Translations under genes and position numbers: made by a program
Notes under the pieces: generated by a model
Told to the model about the DNA's origin: nothing
Database searches by the model: none
The model's input: the letters and a program-made list of their open reading frames with translations, nothing else
Source: a virus
IMG/VR virus record: IMGVR_UViG_3300045253_000066
Span: 1-38,018 of that record
Length of the DNA stretch: 38,018 bases
Strand: one strand, 5' to 3'
Shown here: positions 13,549 to 21,977 of the stretch, one piece after another
Numbering within the stretch: position 1 is the stretch's first letter
Layout: the number at the start of each line of letters is the position of its first letter

Positions 13549-16500
13549 CGGCTCGCCACCCCACTGTAGTTCCGGGCGAAGTCGGTGTTCGACTTCGTGA
13601 TCTCCTGGCGCATCGTGTGCCGCAGCTGCTGGCCGTCGAGGGTGACGTGAACGACGGTCTGGGGCAGGTTGTTGCCGCCGTACCCGCTGGTGGCCGATCC
13701 CGGGGTGATCGTGATCGGCTGGTTGGTCGCGGAGAAGTTACCGCCGGTCGACCCGGCGACACCGAGCTTCTCCAGGCTCAGGTTCGCGGCCTTCACCGCG
13801 GACTCAGCCAGCTGTTTCGCGCTGGCGTCGACCTTGGGGATGGCGCCCAGCATCCCGTCGGCCAGGTTGTAGCCGAACTTCTGGCCGGCGTTGAACCCCG
13901 GTTGAACAGCCTGGTCCAGGGCGTAGATCGCCGCCAGCCCCATCAGGCCGCCCGCGTCGATGACCCCCGGGGTGCTGTCCTTCATGCCGTTGATCAGGCC
14001 GACGCCCATCCAGCGAGCGGTCGCGTAGGTCTTCCACGAGGGTGAGTCGGTGCCGGCACCCGACGCGGCCCCGTCCGCGCCCGCCTGGCCCAGCGCCGAC
14101 GCCGCCGCGGCGAACCCGGGGGTGGCGTCCTGCACGCCCTGTGTCGCGCCCTGACCCAGTGATTGGCCGATTGCGTTGCCTTGGCTCTGCGCCTGCTGCG
14201 CCGCCGCCTGGCCACCCTGCTGGACGGCACCGCCCACCCCGGCCATGGCACTCTGAGCCTGCTGCGGCAGCTGCTGCACGGCCTGACCAAACCCGGAGTC
14301 GATCTGTTGACCGGCGCTGGCGGCCATCGGACCGAGGGCTTGCAGGCCCTGACCGAGGCCGTCGGCCGCCTGCTTGGCCGCGTCCATGTCCTGGGGCTTC
14401 TGCTGCAGCTCCTGATCCAGGCCCTTGAGGTCCCCGGTGGCCTGCTTAGCGCCCTGCCCCATCTGCTGCATGGACTGCTTCGCCTGCTGGGAAGCGGTGC
14501 CCATGTGCTTGAACGACGCCCCGGCGGCCGCGCCCGCGTGCCCGGCGTTGTTGATGCCGCTGGCCGCGCCCTGAGTGGCGTTACCCAGCTGATGGGTCTG
14601 GCCTTTCACGCCGTCCATGGCATTGCCCAGCGCCTGGGTGTGGCCCTTAGCGGCCTCCTGGGCCTGGCCGTGGGCCCGCAACTGCTGGGTGTCCTGGCTG
14701 GTGGCGCCGCTGCTGCCCCGCACGGCGTCGGTGTTCTTTTTCGCCGCGTCGGCCAGACCGGTGTCGCCCCACTGGCGCATCAAGCCACCCTGCTTGGTCA
14801 GCTCCTGGGTGTACTGATCCGTGGTGGCCGCGCTCTGCTGCAGGGCGTGGCTGGTGCCCTGGATGGACTTCTGCAGATTCTTCGTGGCCGTGTCCACGTC
14901 GCCGCTGCCGTTCGCGGCCTGCACGCCGGCGTCGTGCGCGGCCTGCATCTGGTCGGCCTGCGCCGCCCACTGACCGCCCATGGCGCGCAGCGCGGGGATC
15001 ATGTTCTCGGTGGTCTTCAGGTAGTCCCCGAGCTGGCCGCTGGCGCCCTTGGCCGCGTCGGAGTAGGAGTTCATCGACGACACGCCGGACTGCATCTGCG
15101 TGCTGTTCTGCTTGATGCCCTCGTGCAGATCCTTGAGCGGGTCGGCGCCCTGCTTGAGCTGCTGACCCAGGTTCCCGGCCGCGCCACCAGCCTGACCCAG
15201 CTGCTGCCCGAGGCCACCGGCCTGGCCACCGGCCTGGCCCATCTGCTGACCCATGCCGCCGGCCGCGCCTCCGGCACCGGCGAGGTCTTTGGCCTTCTGC
15301 TGCAGCTCGTCATCCAACGGCCCGAGCTGACCCTGCAACCCCTTGGCCTGGTCGCCGGACCCCTTGAGCTGCTCGCCGAACTTCTTGGCGTGCTCGCCAG
15401 GCCCCTTCAGGTCAACGCCGCCGCCCTCCTGCAGGGGCGTGGTCCCCTGCACCCCAGGGCCCATGTCCTTCAGAGCGTCGGGCTTCGGAGCACCCGGGCC
15501 GGGCTTGCCCGCGTCAGGCTTCGGGACGTCTCCGGGCTTGCCCACGTCTCCGGGCTTCGGGGCGTCACTCCCGCCGAGGCCGAACATGTCGAAGACCTTG
15601 CCCAGGATGCCGAGGTCGACCTTCGCTAGCGTCCCCCCGAGGGCGCCGAGCCCTTCCGTGAGACCCCCGACCACTGAACCGATGCCCTTGATCGCCTTGG
15701 TGATGGTCGGACCGTTCTGTTCCGCCATCTCGGCTAGCGAGTGGAAGGCGGGCGCCATCGTCCCCAGGGCGTCCACGAAGTCGCCGCCCATACCCGTGGC
15801 CACCTTGCCGACATCGGTCAGCAGGCTCTGGATCTGCGGCATGTTCGCCGACACCCTCTTGGAGAAGGCGTCGATCGCCGGGCCCGCGGCGCCCACCGCG
15901 TCCATCACCGCGTTGCCCAGACCGGTGAAGGCCTGCATGGCTGAACCGATCGCGCCGCTGCCCTGCAGGTTCTTCACCATGCCGGTCGCGTGCTGCCCCA
16001 GGGAGTCGAGCTGCTGGATCATCGGGGTCATGTTCGCCGCGCCGACCTGGGCGACCTCCGAGCCGAAGTCGCCCAGGGTGCTCATCAGCTTGGCGAACGC
16101 CGGAACGGCGGTCTGCGCGGTGGTGGCCGCGAGCTGACCCAGCGTCTTGGTCACGTTCTCCAGCGGCGCGAGCATGGCGCTGGTGAGCGCCGGCATGTTC
16201 TCGGCAAACGATTGGAACAGCGGCATCGAGTTCTGAGTGAGGTTGTGGAATCCAGCCGCGATCTTGTCGATCATCTGCGTCACGGGACCGGCCGCGCCGT
16301 CCAGCACCCCGGCGATGTCCTTGAAGTCGCTCGTGACCTGCGGCTTCACGCCTTCCAGCGCGCCGTGGATGGTGTCCTTCATCTTGCTGATGGAGTCGTG
16401 CAGGGGAGCGGTCATGTCCGCGAAGTCGACCGGGATCTGCAGGTTCTGCTTGGCCTGCTCGATGTTGCCCATCTTCCGCTGCAGGGCCTCCATCTGCGCC

Positions 16501-17588
16501 TGCGCCCGCATCATCTCAATCTCGTTCTTCGGCGTCATCGGCTGCGCGGCCAGCTCCGCCATCTTGAGCTGGGTAGCGGCCATCTGGATCTGAGTCTGCT
16601 GCTGCTCCGAGTTGAGGTCGGCCATCTTGTTTTTTGCGGTGAACATCTTCTCGGTGAAGTCCATCAGCGCGCCGCCCGCGCCGAGCACGCCGGCGGACAT
16701 CGCGCCGAATCCGGCCACGGACACGGCACCGAGGGCGCCCACAGCGGTACCCAGGGCGCCCGAACCAATCGCGGCCATTCCGGACATCTTCGCGACCGTC
16801 CCGAGGGCGCCGGCGGCGGTGCCCAGCGGTCCGCCCAGCTCGCCGGCGTTGGATGCCACGTCCCCGAGGACGCCACCCAGGTCGCTGAATCCTTGCTCCA
16901 GGGGGTGAATGACTCCCTCGGTGGCCCTCGCAGCGCCCCCGACGTCTCTGAGTCCGCTCTCAACGGCCCTGGCGGCACCCCCGGCACCCTTGGCTGCCTC
17001 GTCTATCTCCTTAAGGCCGGTGGCAGTGCCTCGCATCGCCTCGTCAGGCAGCCGCATGCCCTCGCCCATCACGCGCTGGGCCTGCGCCACCTCTCGGGCG
17101 CCCTGGGTCGCCGCGAGCGCGACGTCTTGAGCGGCGTGGCGCTGGACACGCTCAGTGTCGCGGGCTTCCTCCCGCTGAGCACTCCCGGCGTCCCGAGCGG
17201 CCTGACGCGCGGCGACGGCCTCGTCACGAGAGTTGCTGATGCGCTTGCGGCTGGCCGCGTCGGCTTCAGCCGCGTCCTTAGCGAGCTGAGCCTTGGCGGC
17301 CTCGTCGTCGAGGACGACCTTGATGTGGACCTCGCCGTGCTCGTGCTTGAGCCGATCGATCTCGGCCTTGGCCGCCGCGTCGTCAAGATCGGCCTTGATA
17401 TGCACCTCGCCGTGCTCGTGCTCGAGGGCCTCGATCTCGGCCTTGGCCTTCTCTAGACCCTTGACATCGACCTCGACCTTGACGTGGGCGTCCTTGAGTC
17501 CCTCGAGTTCCGCCTTGAGCGCCTTGAGCTGCGCGATCGCATCCGCTGCGTCCGCATGTACTTCGATCGTCAGCTCACCAGCGGCCAA
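13545..17588 (-). CDS. tape measure protein
   Basis: A 1347-aa protein, the longest in the window, starting at TTG 17588 with a GGGGG site upstream. It sets tail length and helps DNA passage. The N-terminus is a charged coiled coil with two copies of HEHGEVHIK (about residues 57-87). A hydrophobic stretch (about 250-310, MAAIGSGALGTAVGALGAVS) may insert into the membrane. A long middle is rich in Gln, Gly and Ala with repeats (GQAGGQAGGLGQQLGQAGG). The C-terminus is globular (ATARWMGVGLINGMKDSTPG). At about 0.15 nm per residue, the tail would be near 200 nm (inference). Confidence 0.92.
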   Translation of the reverse strand: MAAGELTIEVHADAADAIAQLKALKAELEGLKDAHVKVEVDVKGLEKAKAEIEALEHEHGEVHIKADLDDAAAKAEIDRLKHEHGEVHIKVVLDDEAAKAQLAKDAAEADAASRKRISNSRDEAVAARQAARDAGSAQREEARDTERVQRHAAQDVALAATQGAREVAQAQRVMGEGMRLPDEAMRGTATGLKEIDEAAKGAGGAARAVESGLRDVGGAARATEGVIHPLEQGFSDLGGVLGDVASNAGELGGPLGTAAGALGTVAKMSGMAAIGSGALGTAVGALGAVSVAGFGAMSAGVLGAGGALMDFTEKMFTAKNKMADLNSEQQQTQIQMAATQLKMAELAAQPMTPKNEIEMMRAQAQMEALQRKMGNIEQAKQNLQIPVDFADMTAPLHDSISKMKDTIHGALEGVKPQVTSDFKDIAGVLDGAAGPVTQMIDKIAAGFHNLTQNSMPLFQSFAENMPALTSAMLAPLENVTKTLGQLAATTAQTAVPAFAKLMSTLGDFGSEVAQVGAANMTPMIQQLDSLGQHATGMVKNLQGSGAIGSAMQAFTGLGNAVMDAVGAAGPAIDAFSKRVSANMPQIQSLLTDVGKVATGMGGDFVDALGTMAPAFHSLAEMAEQNGPTITKAIKGIGSVVGGLTEGLGALGGTLAKVDLGILGKVFDMFGLGGSDAPKPGDVGKPGDVPKPDAGKPGPGAPKPDALKDMGPGVQGTTPLQEGGGVDLKGPGEHAKKFGEQLKGSGDQAKGLQGQLGPLDDELQQKAKDLAGAGGAAGGMGQQMGQAGGQAGGLGQQLGQAGGAAGNLGQQLKQGADPLKDLHEGIKQNSTQMQSGVSSMNSYSDAAKGASGQLGDYLKTTENMIPALRAMGGQWAAQADQMQAAHDAGVQAANGSGDVDTATKNLQKSIQGTSHALQQSAATTDQYTQELTKQGGLMRQWGDTGLADAAKKNTDAVRGSSGATSQDTQQLRAHGQAQEAAKGHTQALGNAMDGVKGQTHQLGNATQGAASGINNAGHAGAAAGASFKHMGTASQQAKQSMQQMGQGAKQATGDLKGLDQELQQKPQDMDAAKQAADGLGQGLQALGPMAASAGQQIDSGFGQAVQQLPQQAQSAMAGVGGAVQQGGQAAAQQAQSQGNAIGQSLGQGATQGVQDATPGFAAAASALGQAGADGAASGAGTDSPSWKTYATARWMGVGLINGMKDSTPGVIDAGGLMGLAAIYALDQAVQPGFNAGQKFGYNLADGMLGAIPKVDASAKQLAESAVKAANLSLEKLGVAGSTGGNFSATNQPITITPGSATSGYGGNNLPQTVVHVTLDGQQLRHTMRQEITKSNTDFARNYSGVASR

Positions 17589-17602
17589 GACGGTTCACCC
17601 CC

Positions 17603-17875
17603 TTACCCATCCATGGAGAGCATCCGGGCGATGTCGAGCATCTCCGCCTCGGTCATCTCACGTTCGTCGTCACGCCGGCGCTGCTCAGCACGCTCTTGCC
17701 GCTCCGACCCGAACAGCAGGAAGTCGGTCAGATCGGGCATCTCGAAGTCGGGGCTACGGTTCACCGCGACCACGTAGTTGCAGATCCAGGCGGCCAGCCA
17801 GTTGAGCTGACGCGCCCCGCCGGGACCGTCGATGGCCTCCAGGACCTCCCACTCCATCAGGTCCTGACGAGTCAC
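17603..17875 (-). CDS. tail assembly chaperone, downstream (-1 frame) part
   Basis: The frame from GTG 17875 encodes 90 aa: LMEWEVLEAIDGPGGARQLN, WLAAWICNYVVAVNRSPDF, then a charged tail EREMTEAEMLDIARML. The same frame stays open and protein-like upstream (LARERGYPSRRAFLRD) to a TGA immediately before the slippery site at 17965. This means it is normally made as a -1 frameshift extension of the upstream chaperone. The fused product would be about 251 aa (133 + 118). The GTG overlaps the upstream stop (GTGA), so some independent initiation is possible. It assists tape measure and tail tube assembly and is not expected in the virion. Confidence 0.85.
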   Translation of the reverse strand: MTRQDLMEWEVLEAIDGPGGARQLNWLAAWICNYVVAVNRSPDFEMPDLTDFLLFGSERQERAEQRRRDDEREMTEAEMLDIARMLSMDG

Positions 17876-18357
17876 GTCACGGAGGAAGGCTCTCCTGCTG
17901 GGGTATCCACGCTCTCTGGCGAGTCGGAGGTGGAGCAGGCGGACGGGGTTGCTTCGGATTTTCCCTCAAGCACCTTCTTCGAGCTCGAGTCCAGTCCGTT
18001 GAGCCGACGAGCGACCGCGGACAGCCGCGCGATGCCGCCCTGGCCCTTCTTGCCGACCTCCGCGATGCCCTCGGCGTAGACCGGGTAGAGCTTCTGGCCG
18101 GTCTTGAGATTCACCAGGCACTTGGCCAGCAGCCGGATGCTGTTGCGCCGCATGTTCAGGGTGTAGTCATTGCCCTCGACATCGAACATCCCGGACTGGT
18201 ACTCGTCGTAATCGTCACCCATGAGCTCCGCGACACCGTACCGACCGGGCTTGCCTGAGGGTCCCGGCCATTCAGGGCAGACCACCGGTTCGATCACCAG
18301 AGTCGAACGGATATCGGTGGCCGCCTCGATGTCTTCGTATTCCAGTTCCTCGCTCAC
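17872..18357 (-). CDS. tail assembly chaperone, upstream part
   Basis: A 161-aa protein, GTG 18357, with GGAGGAG upstream. It lies between the major tail and tape measure genes, the universal position of lambda G/GT-type chaperones. It starts acidic (SEELEYEDIEAATDIRSTLV), has a compact middle (MRRNSIRLLAKCLVNLKTGQ), and ends in a disordered Ser/Thr/Pro tail after the slippery site. Most ribosomes would stop at 17872, giving the short form. A fraction shift at GGGAAAA to make the long form. Confidence 0.85.
   Translation of the reverse strand: MSEELEYEDIEAATDIRSTLVIEPVVCPEWPGPSGKPGRYGVAELMGDDYDEYQSGMFDVEGNDYTLNMRRNSIRLLAKCLVNLKTGQKLYPVYAEGIAEVGKKGQGGIARLSAVARRLNGLDSSSKKVLEGKSEATPSACSTSDSPESVDTPAGEPSSVT
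17959..17965 (-). promoter_or_regulatory. programmed -1 frameshift site (GGGAAAA)
   Basis: On the minus strand the 0 frame reads gaG-GGA-AAA, a perfect X-XXY-YYZ heptamer. Slippage gives GGG-AAA-ATC. In the -1 frame a TGA stands immediately upstream of the heptamer. The frame is then open all the way into the downstream chaperone, so this is the only place where entry gives the full fusion. Confidence 0.85.
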
Positions 18358-18383
18358 TTCTTCTCCTCCTTGTGTGTACTGCT

Positions 18384-18821
18384 CTATTCAAGTCCGGCGG
18401 CGGACAGGATCGACTCCTTGATAACGGATGTCGCCGCTTCAACGCCAGACTCGAAACCGGCCTGCATGAAGTGCTTGCCGGGTATGTGCGCGCTTCGGAT
18501 ATAGGTGGGATACGGCGCCGGGAGTGGCCCCATGAGATGGCCCGGCGAAATGAACGCACCGGACTCCTGAACCGGGAAGTAGGACATCCCGTGCGGGCCC
18601 ACGTGAAAGGTCGCGTCACCCAGATCGCGCTTGTCGACAGACGCGGCCAGTCGTCCGGACTTCTTCGGCGCGGCGGCGCGGACGGTCCCTACGAACACGT
18701 CCGCGCCCTTGCCGACCGATTCACTCAGCTGCCCCGGTTCAAGAGCGCTGATGACCTTCTCGATGACCCCTTCGACGCGATCCTTGCCACTGACCTTGAC
18801 GTCGATGTTCACCGTGGCCAT
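18384..18821 (-). CDS. HK97 gp10-like tail-completion / neck protein
   Basis: A 145-aa protein, ATG 18821, 10 bases after the major tail protein. The pattern fits HK97 gp10-like head-tail components: VRAAAPKKSGRLAASVDKRD, FHVGPHGMSYFPVQESGAF, HIPGKHFMQAGFESGVEAAT. Such proteins join the head connector to the tail. Its position after, rather than before, the major tail gene is slightly unusual, but the family features are clear. Confidence 0.75.
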   Translation of the reverse strand: MATVNIDVKVSGKDRVEGVIEKVISALEPGQLSESVGKGADVFVGTVRAAAPKKSGRLAASVDKRDLGDATFHVGPHGMSYFPVQESGAFISPGHLMGPLPAPYPTYIRSAHIPGKHFMQAGFESGVEAATSVIKESILSAAGLE

Positions 18822-18830
18822 GACCGTCGC

Positions 18831-19604
18831 CTACGAGTAGACGATGCCACGCGCGAAGGCGCAGGCGATGTTGAACACCGGGGTCGTTCCAGTCACCGTG
18901 TAGCTGAACTTGATGCAGGGCTGGATGGTCCCGAAGGATGCGTCCAGGGTCAGCCGCTGCGCGCCCTGGAGGGTGGCCGCGGTGAAGGTCATCAGGTCGA
19001 CGTAAGAACCACCCGACGTTGCGCAGTGCTGGATCTTGCCGGTGATGCTCGGAGTAGTGCCGCCCGGAGGCAGCAGGATGTGCATCTGCGCCGCGCAACC
19101 CCCGGCCGTAGCACCGGTGGTGTTGCCGTAGTCCAGCACCACAGACGCGCCGGTCGCGGTGATCGGAATGTTCGGGTTGCTGAGCATGTAGCCGTAGTCC
19201 ACCGCGCCCCGGGCGGCGAACTCGCTGTCGACCATGACAGCGTCCTTGTTCTTGGCGTCCACGTCCCACTTGGTCATCACCGTGGGGATCAGGAAGGTCG
19301 GGCTGAGGACGCCCCAGCCGTTCGGCGCCAGCAACACCTCGACGTCAGAGTCCTGGCCCAGACGCTGGAAGGCGACGTTGTCCAGGGCGTTCGTGCCGGC
19401 CGTGCCAGGGGTGTAGAACCCCTTCATCTCCAGGGTGGCCTTCTGGATACCGGCCAGGTCGTAGGAGATGCGCTGACCGAAGCCAGTGGCATCGATCAGG
19501 TTCGCATCCCTTTTGAGTTTATATTCATTGAAGTTGTTCGACAGGTCATAGCCGTCGACCGCAAACGCGGTGTTCCGACCGGGAATCTTCACTGCAAGAG
19601 CCAT
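18831..19604 (-). CDS. major tail protein
   Basis: A 257-aa protein. ATG 19604 overlaps the previous TAA by one base (TAATG). It opens NTAFAVDGYDLSNNFNEYKL and continues with typical tail-tube segments (GQRISYDLAGIQKATLEMKG, FLIPTVMTKWDVDAKNKDAV). The C-terminal part (ITATGASVVLDYG onward) may be an added beta-sandwich on the outer tail surface. Position before the chaperone pair supports the call. A short AT-rich patch (about 19500-19545) covers the NFNEYKLKRDAN codons. Confidence 0.85.
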   Translation of the reverse strand: MALAVKIPGRNTAFAVDGYDLSNNFNEYKLKRDANLIDATGFGQRISYDLAGIQKATLEMKGFYTPGTAGTNALDNVAFQRLGQDSDVEVLLAPNGWGVLSPTFLIPTVMTKWDVDAKNKDAVMVDSEFAARGAVDYGYMLSNPNIPITATGASVVLDYGNTTGATAGGCAAQMHILLPPGGTTPSITGKIQHCATSGGSYVDLMTFTAATLQGAQRLTLDASFGTIQPCIKFSYTVTGTTPVFNIACAFARGIVYS

Positions 19605-19822
19605 TAGTCGGCACCCTTCTCGTTGTCGCCAGGCTGGCTAGACCCGGCGATTGCCGGGGACTCTCTGTGGGCGTATCCGTGCGCGCCCAATTCCTCGCCC
19701 ACGTCATCGGGCAAAAGGTCGCCGCGTTCGAATCGGACCCCGTAGATGGAAGTGCCACCGACATCGGCCACCCACGGGTCGGGGCCTTCGGGTTCTGGTG
19801 GTTCGGTCTTCTTTGCGGGCAT
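19604..19822 (-). CDS. small acidic protein before the major tail gene
   Basis: A 72-aa protein, ATG 19822, with AAGGGG upstream. That site lies in a 5-bp hairpin (CCCCT/AGGGG, 19832-19845) that could lower initiation. It is acidic and Pro-rich (KKTEPPEPEGPDPWVADVGG, LPDDVGEELG), with no membrane segment. Its stop overlaps the major tail start, so it may serve mainly for translational coupling. Function unknown. Confidence 0.65.
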   Translation of the reverse strand: MPAKKTEPPEPEGPDPWVADVGGTSIYGVRFERGDLLPDDVGEELGAHGYAHRESPAIAGSSQPGDNEKGAD

Positions 19823-19859
19823 GCCAAATAGCCCCTTTCAAGGGGTAGATAAGCTGAAT

Positions 19860-20306
19860 TCAGGCCATGACCTTGATGGCGAGCTGTTCGCCGTAATAGG
19901 AGATGTCGCCCATCGCGTACTGGCCGGGGTTCTGCCGGCGCATCACGCGGACAAAAGAGAACCCGTCGAGGTTGTCCAGGTCGTCGCCGAGGGATCCGTG
20001 GACCGCTCGCAGGGGAGCGACGAACGGGCCGGCCGGATCAAGGTAGGTGTCCAGGGCGTCCTGGGCGAGCTCCTCGTCACGGCGGTTGGTCACGACCGTG
20101 ATCAGCAGCGCGTACAGGGTCGATTCGTCGCAGTCGGCGATCTCGAGGTCGGCACCCTGGCGGTCGACCTGGATGAAGTACGCCGGCGGCGAGCCGATGC
20201 CGTCCGGAGTGAAGGCGTAACCCTGGACGTCGTCCATGCCGGCATCGGAAAGGGCGGTGTCCAGGCGAACCTTCAGGGCCCGGCGGATGTCGCCCAGCCG
20301 GGTCAC
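19860..20306 (-). CDS. tail terminator-like protein
   Basis: A 148-aa protein starting at GTG 20306, which overlaps the upstream stop (GTGA). The longer frame upstream is a shadow. LGDIRRALKVRLDTALSDAG, then PPAYFIQVDRQG, ESTLYALLITVVTNRRDEE and a C-terminal YYGEQLAIKVMA fit the tail terminator fold. That protein caps the tail tube and meets the head connector. Position two genes before the major tail protein supports this. Confidence 0.65.
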   Translation of the reverse strand: MTRLGDIRRALKVRLDTALSDAGMDDVQGYAFTPDGIGSPPAYFIQVDRQGADLEIADCDESTLYALLITVVTNRRDEELAQDALDTYLDPAGPFVAPLRAVHGSLGDDLDNLDGFSFVRVMRRQNPGQYAMGDISYYGEQLAIKVMA

Positions 20307-21037
20307 GCGATCACGATGTCCCGTAGGCCGCACAGCAGGGACTTCGCCTGCGCGTTCATCCCGACGGTCGCGGTGGTCTTGTACGAGGACTGGGCGTTGA
20401 GCACGCTCGAGCTGGCCGGGGAGAGCCCGGCGCTGGTCCCGCTCATGTCCTTGGACTTGAAGTGGTCCAGGGCGATGATCTGGCAGGCCTGCTTCACCTG
20501 CCAGGGCACCGACGGCCAGCCCCACCGAGCAGTGATGCGCACCCGCGCGCGCAGCGACTGGTAGCGCGGGTCATAGCCGTAGCCGAAGGGGCTGTAGGCA
20601 CCCGCGACGCCGCCGGTGTAGAGCGCCCCGCCGTAGGGGTCACCCCGCCACGCCCCGGGAAAGCGCAGGCTGTTGAGCAGGTCGATCCGGTCCCACGGCC
20701 GCCCGGGTCGGACGTCGACCGGCGAGGGTTGCCAGTCGGTGCTGGCCAGCATTACCTCGAACACGCCGTCGTTGTCGTTGTCGAACTCGACGGTCATCCC
20801 GGTCAGCGACCCGAACGAGGGCAGCGAGAGCGTTCGCCAGTCCGCGGCCCGGAACAGCCGCGCGACCGGGGTCGGCTCCAGCCAGAACTGGTCGTCCACC
20901 TCCTGGTCGATCTGCGAACTCGCCGCCGCGATGGCGGTGTCGTAGGCGTCATCGAACGGGTTGGGGGAGGGCCGGTCGTCGCGCAGCAGCGCCTTGAGCG
21001 TCGCCCTGCTGATGTAGTTGCTGACCGGAGTGGTCAC
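20303..21037 (-). CDS. head-tail connector (adaptor) protein
   Basis: A 244-aa protein, GTG 21037, 5 bases after the previous stop. The N-terminal helices (ISRATLKALLRDDRPSPNPF, DTAIAAASSQIDQEVDDQFW) and C-terminal helices (WQVKQACQIIALDHFKSKDM) match HK97 gp6-like adaptors. The middle is a beta-rich insertion (TLSLPSFGSLTGMTVEFDND) and a Gly/Tyr-rich loop. It should bind the portal from outside and start the neck. Confidence 0.75.
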   Translation of the reverse strand: MTTPVSNYISRATLKALLRDDRPSPNPFDDAYDTAIAAASSQIDQEVDDQFWLEPTPVARLFRAADWRTLSLPSFGSLTGMTVEFDNDNDGVFEVMLASTDWQPSPVDVRPGRPWDRIDLLNSLRFPGAWRGDPYGGALYTGGVAGAYSPFGYGYDPRYQSLRARVRITARWGWPSVPWQVKQACQIIALDHFKSKDMSGTSAGLSPASSSVLNAQSSYKTTATVGMNAQAKSLLCGLRDIVIA

Positions 21038-21042
21038 TGCCC

Positions 21043-21405
21043 CTAGACCAGCTCTCCGGCCAGGGAGAACGTGAACGACGGCGTAGTGCCACCCAGCGTC
21101 CACGCCACCCGGACGAACCGGTCCAGCGACGAGAACGTCTTGCGCTGGGTGGTCGTGCCGGTGGCCTGAGTGAAGGCGGTGCCGACGATGGTCCATCCCG
21201 TGGACCCGTCGTTGCTGGTCTGCACCTGCACGTCCAGCGTCGGGGTGGTGCCGGACGCGGCGCTGACGGTCAGCAGCAGCCCGCGCAGGTGACTGCGGTT
21301 GCCGACTTCCACGGCCGCGCTGTTGCTCGAGGTGGTGCGCGCGGCCGAGGCGACGACGAACGGCTCGGTGTAGACGTACGTGCCGTCGGTCTTCTGGTAG
21401 GACAC
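21043..21405 (-). CDS. beta-sandwich protein, possible head decoration
   Basis: A 120-aa protein, GTG 21405 with GGGAGA upstream; the longer frame is a shadow. It is Ser/Thr/Val-rich and looks like a beta sandwich (LRGLLLTVSAASGTTPTLDV, QVQTSNDGSTGWTIVGTAF, WTLGGTTPSFTFSLAGELV). Being among head-completion genes, it could decorate the capsid or neck. No family firmly recognised. Confidence 0.6.
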   Translation of the reverse strand: MSYQKTDGTYVYTEPFVVASAARTTSSNSAAVEVGNRSHLRGLLLTVSAASGTTPTLDVQVQTSNDGSTGWTIVGTAFTQATGTTTQRKTFSSLDRFVRVAWTLGGTTPSFTFSLAGELV

Positions 21406-21415
21406 TGGGGTCTCC

Positions 21416-21628
21416 CTAGATCGGGTTCTTGCGGGGTCGCCCGACACGGCGCCGGGTCTCGAACCGTTGGCCGCGCTCGGGCGTCCGCACTGCTTCGGAG
21501 GTGACCGCCTCGGCGATCCCCGCGTCGATCCACTGCGCCGCACGCTCCGGGCTGGTCTCCACGAGCTCGCCGTACTCGACCGAGAGGTTCCGGTCGGCCA
21601 GCGCGGTCTTCATGCGCACGGTGGGCAT
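21416..21628 (-). CDS. small head-tail region protein
   Basis: A 70-aa protein, ATG 21628, 1 base after the previous stop. MPTVRMKTALADRNLSVEYG then ERAAQWIDAGIAEAV resembles small proteins that follow actinophage capsid genes. The basic tail (RRRVGRPRKNP) contains an AT-hook-like GRPRK, so it may touch DNA. Function unknown. Confidence 0.65.
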   Translation of the reverse strand: MPTVRMKTALADRNLSVEYGELVETSPERAAQWIDAGIAEAVTSEAVRTPERGQRFETRRRVGRPRKNPI

Positions 21629-21629
21629 G

Positions 21630-21905
21630 TCAGACCTGGGGGCGGCGGATGTAGTCGATGACGTCCTCGGGGGGCAGTTCGCCCTCGGGGTGGTTCCACG
21701 CGGCGCGCAGCTCCTCCTCGGTCGCTCCCTCGTGCGCGATCAGGCGGAAACCGGGCCGGTGATTGGGTTCGCCGTCGGCGAAGCGGGACACGACGGTGAC
21801 GCGGTCGTACCTCTCGTCCGAGTCGGGACCCCAACCGGACTCGAGAACGGTCTTCTCGTCCTTGGGCTCTTCGGTCTTCTCGGCGGACTTGCGGGCGGTA
21901 GCCAT
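21630..21905 (-). CDS. small charged protein of the head cluster
   Basis: A 91-aa protein. ATG 21905 is chosen for the AAAGGAG 6-7 bases upstream rather than the longer frame from 21944. A Lys/Glu-rich disordered N-terminus precedes a short folded part (RFADGEPNHRPGFRLIAHEG, ATEEELRAAWNHPEG, VIDYIRRPQV). It is the first gene after the terminator that follows the endonuclease VII gene. Function unknown. Confidence 0.65.
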   Translation of the reverse strand: MATARKSAEKTEEPKDEKTVLESGWGPDSDERYDRVTVVSRFADGEPNHRPGFRLIAHEGATEEELRAAWNHPEGELPPEDVIDYIRRPQV

Positions 21906-21931
21906 GACGGGCTCCTTTACTTGGACATGAC

Positions 21932-21962
21932 AAAGGCCCCGCACTGGAGGTACGGGGCCTTT
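21932..21962. terminator. bidirectional-type terminator hairpin
   Basis: AAAGGCCCCG (21932-21941) and CGGGGCCTTT (21953-21962) form a perfect 10-bp stem with an 11-base loop and short T runs on both strands. It stands between the endonuclease VII gene and the next head gene. It would insulate or weaken expression across this point, so it may have arrived with the endonuclease. Confidence 0.6.
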
Positions 21963-21977
21963 CTGGTTGGACTGAAG

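Noticed and set aside
14163-17456. Two 488-codon open frames antisense to the tape measure gene
   Set aside because: They are frame shadows of a GC-rich repetitive gene; there is no ribosome site and the sequence is low in complexity (Gly/Leu/Val/Arg).
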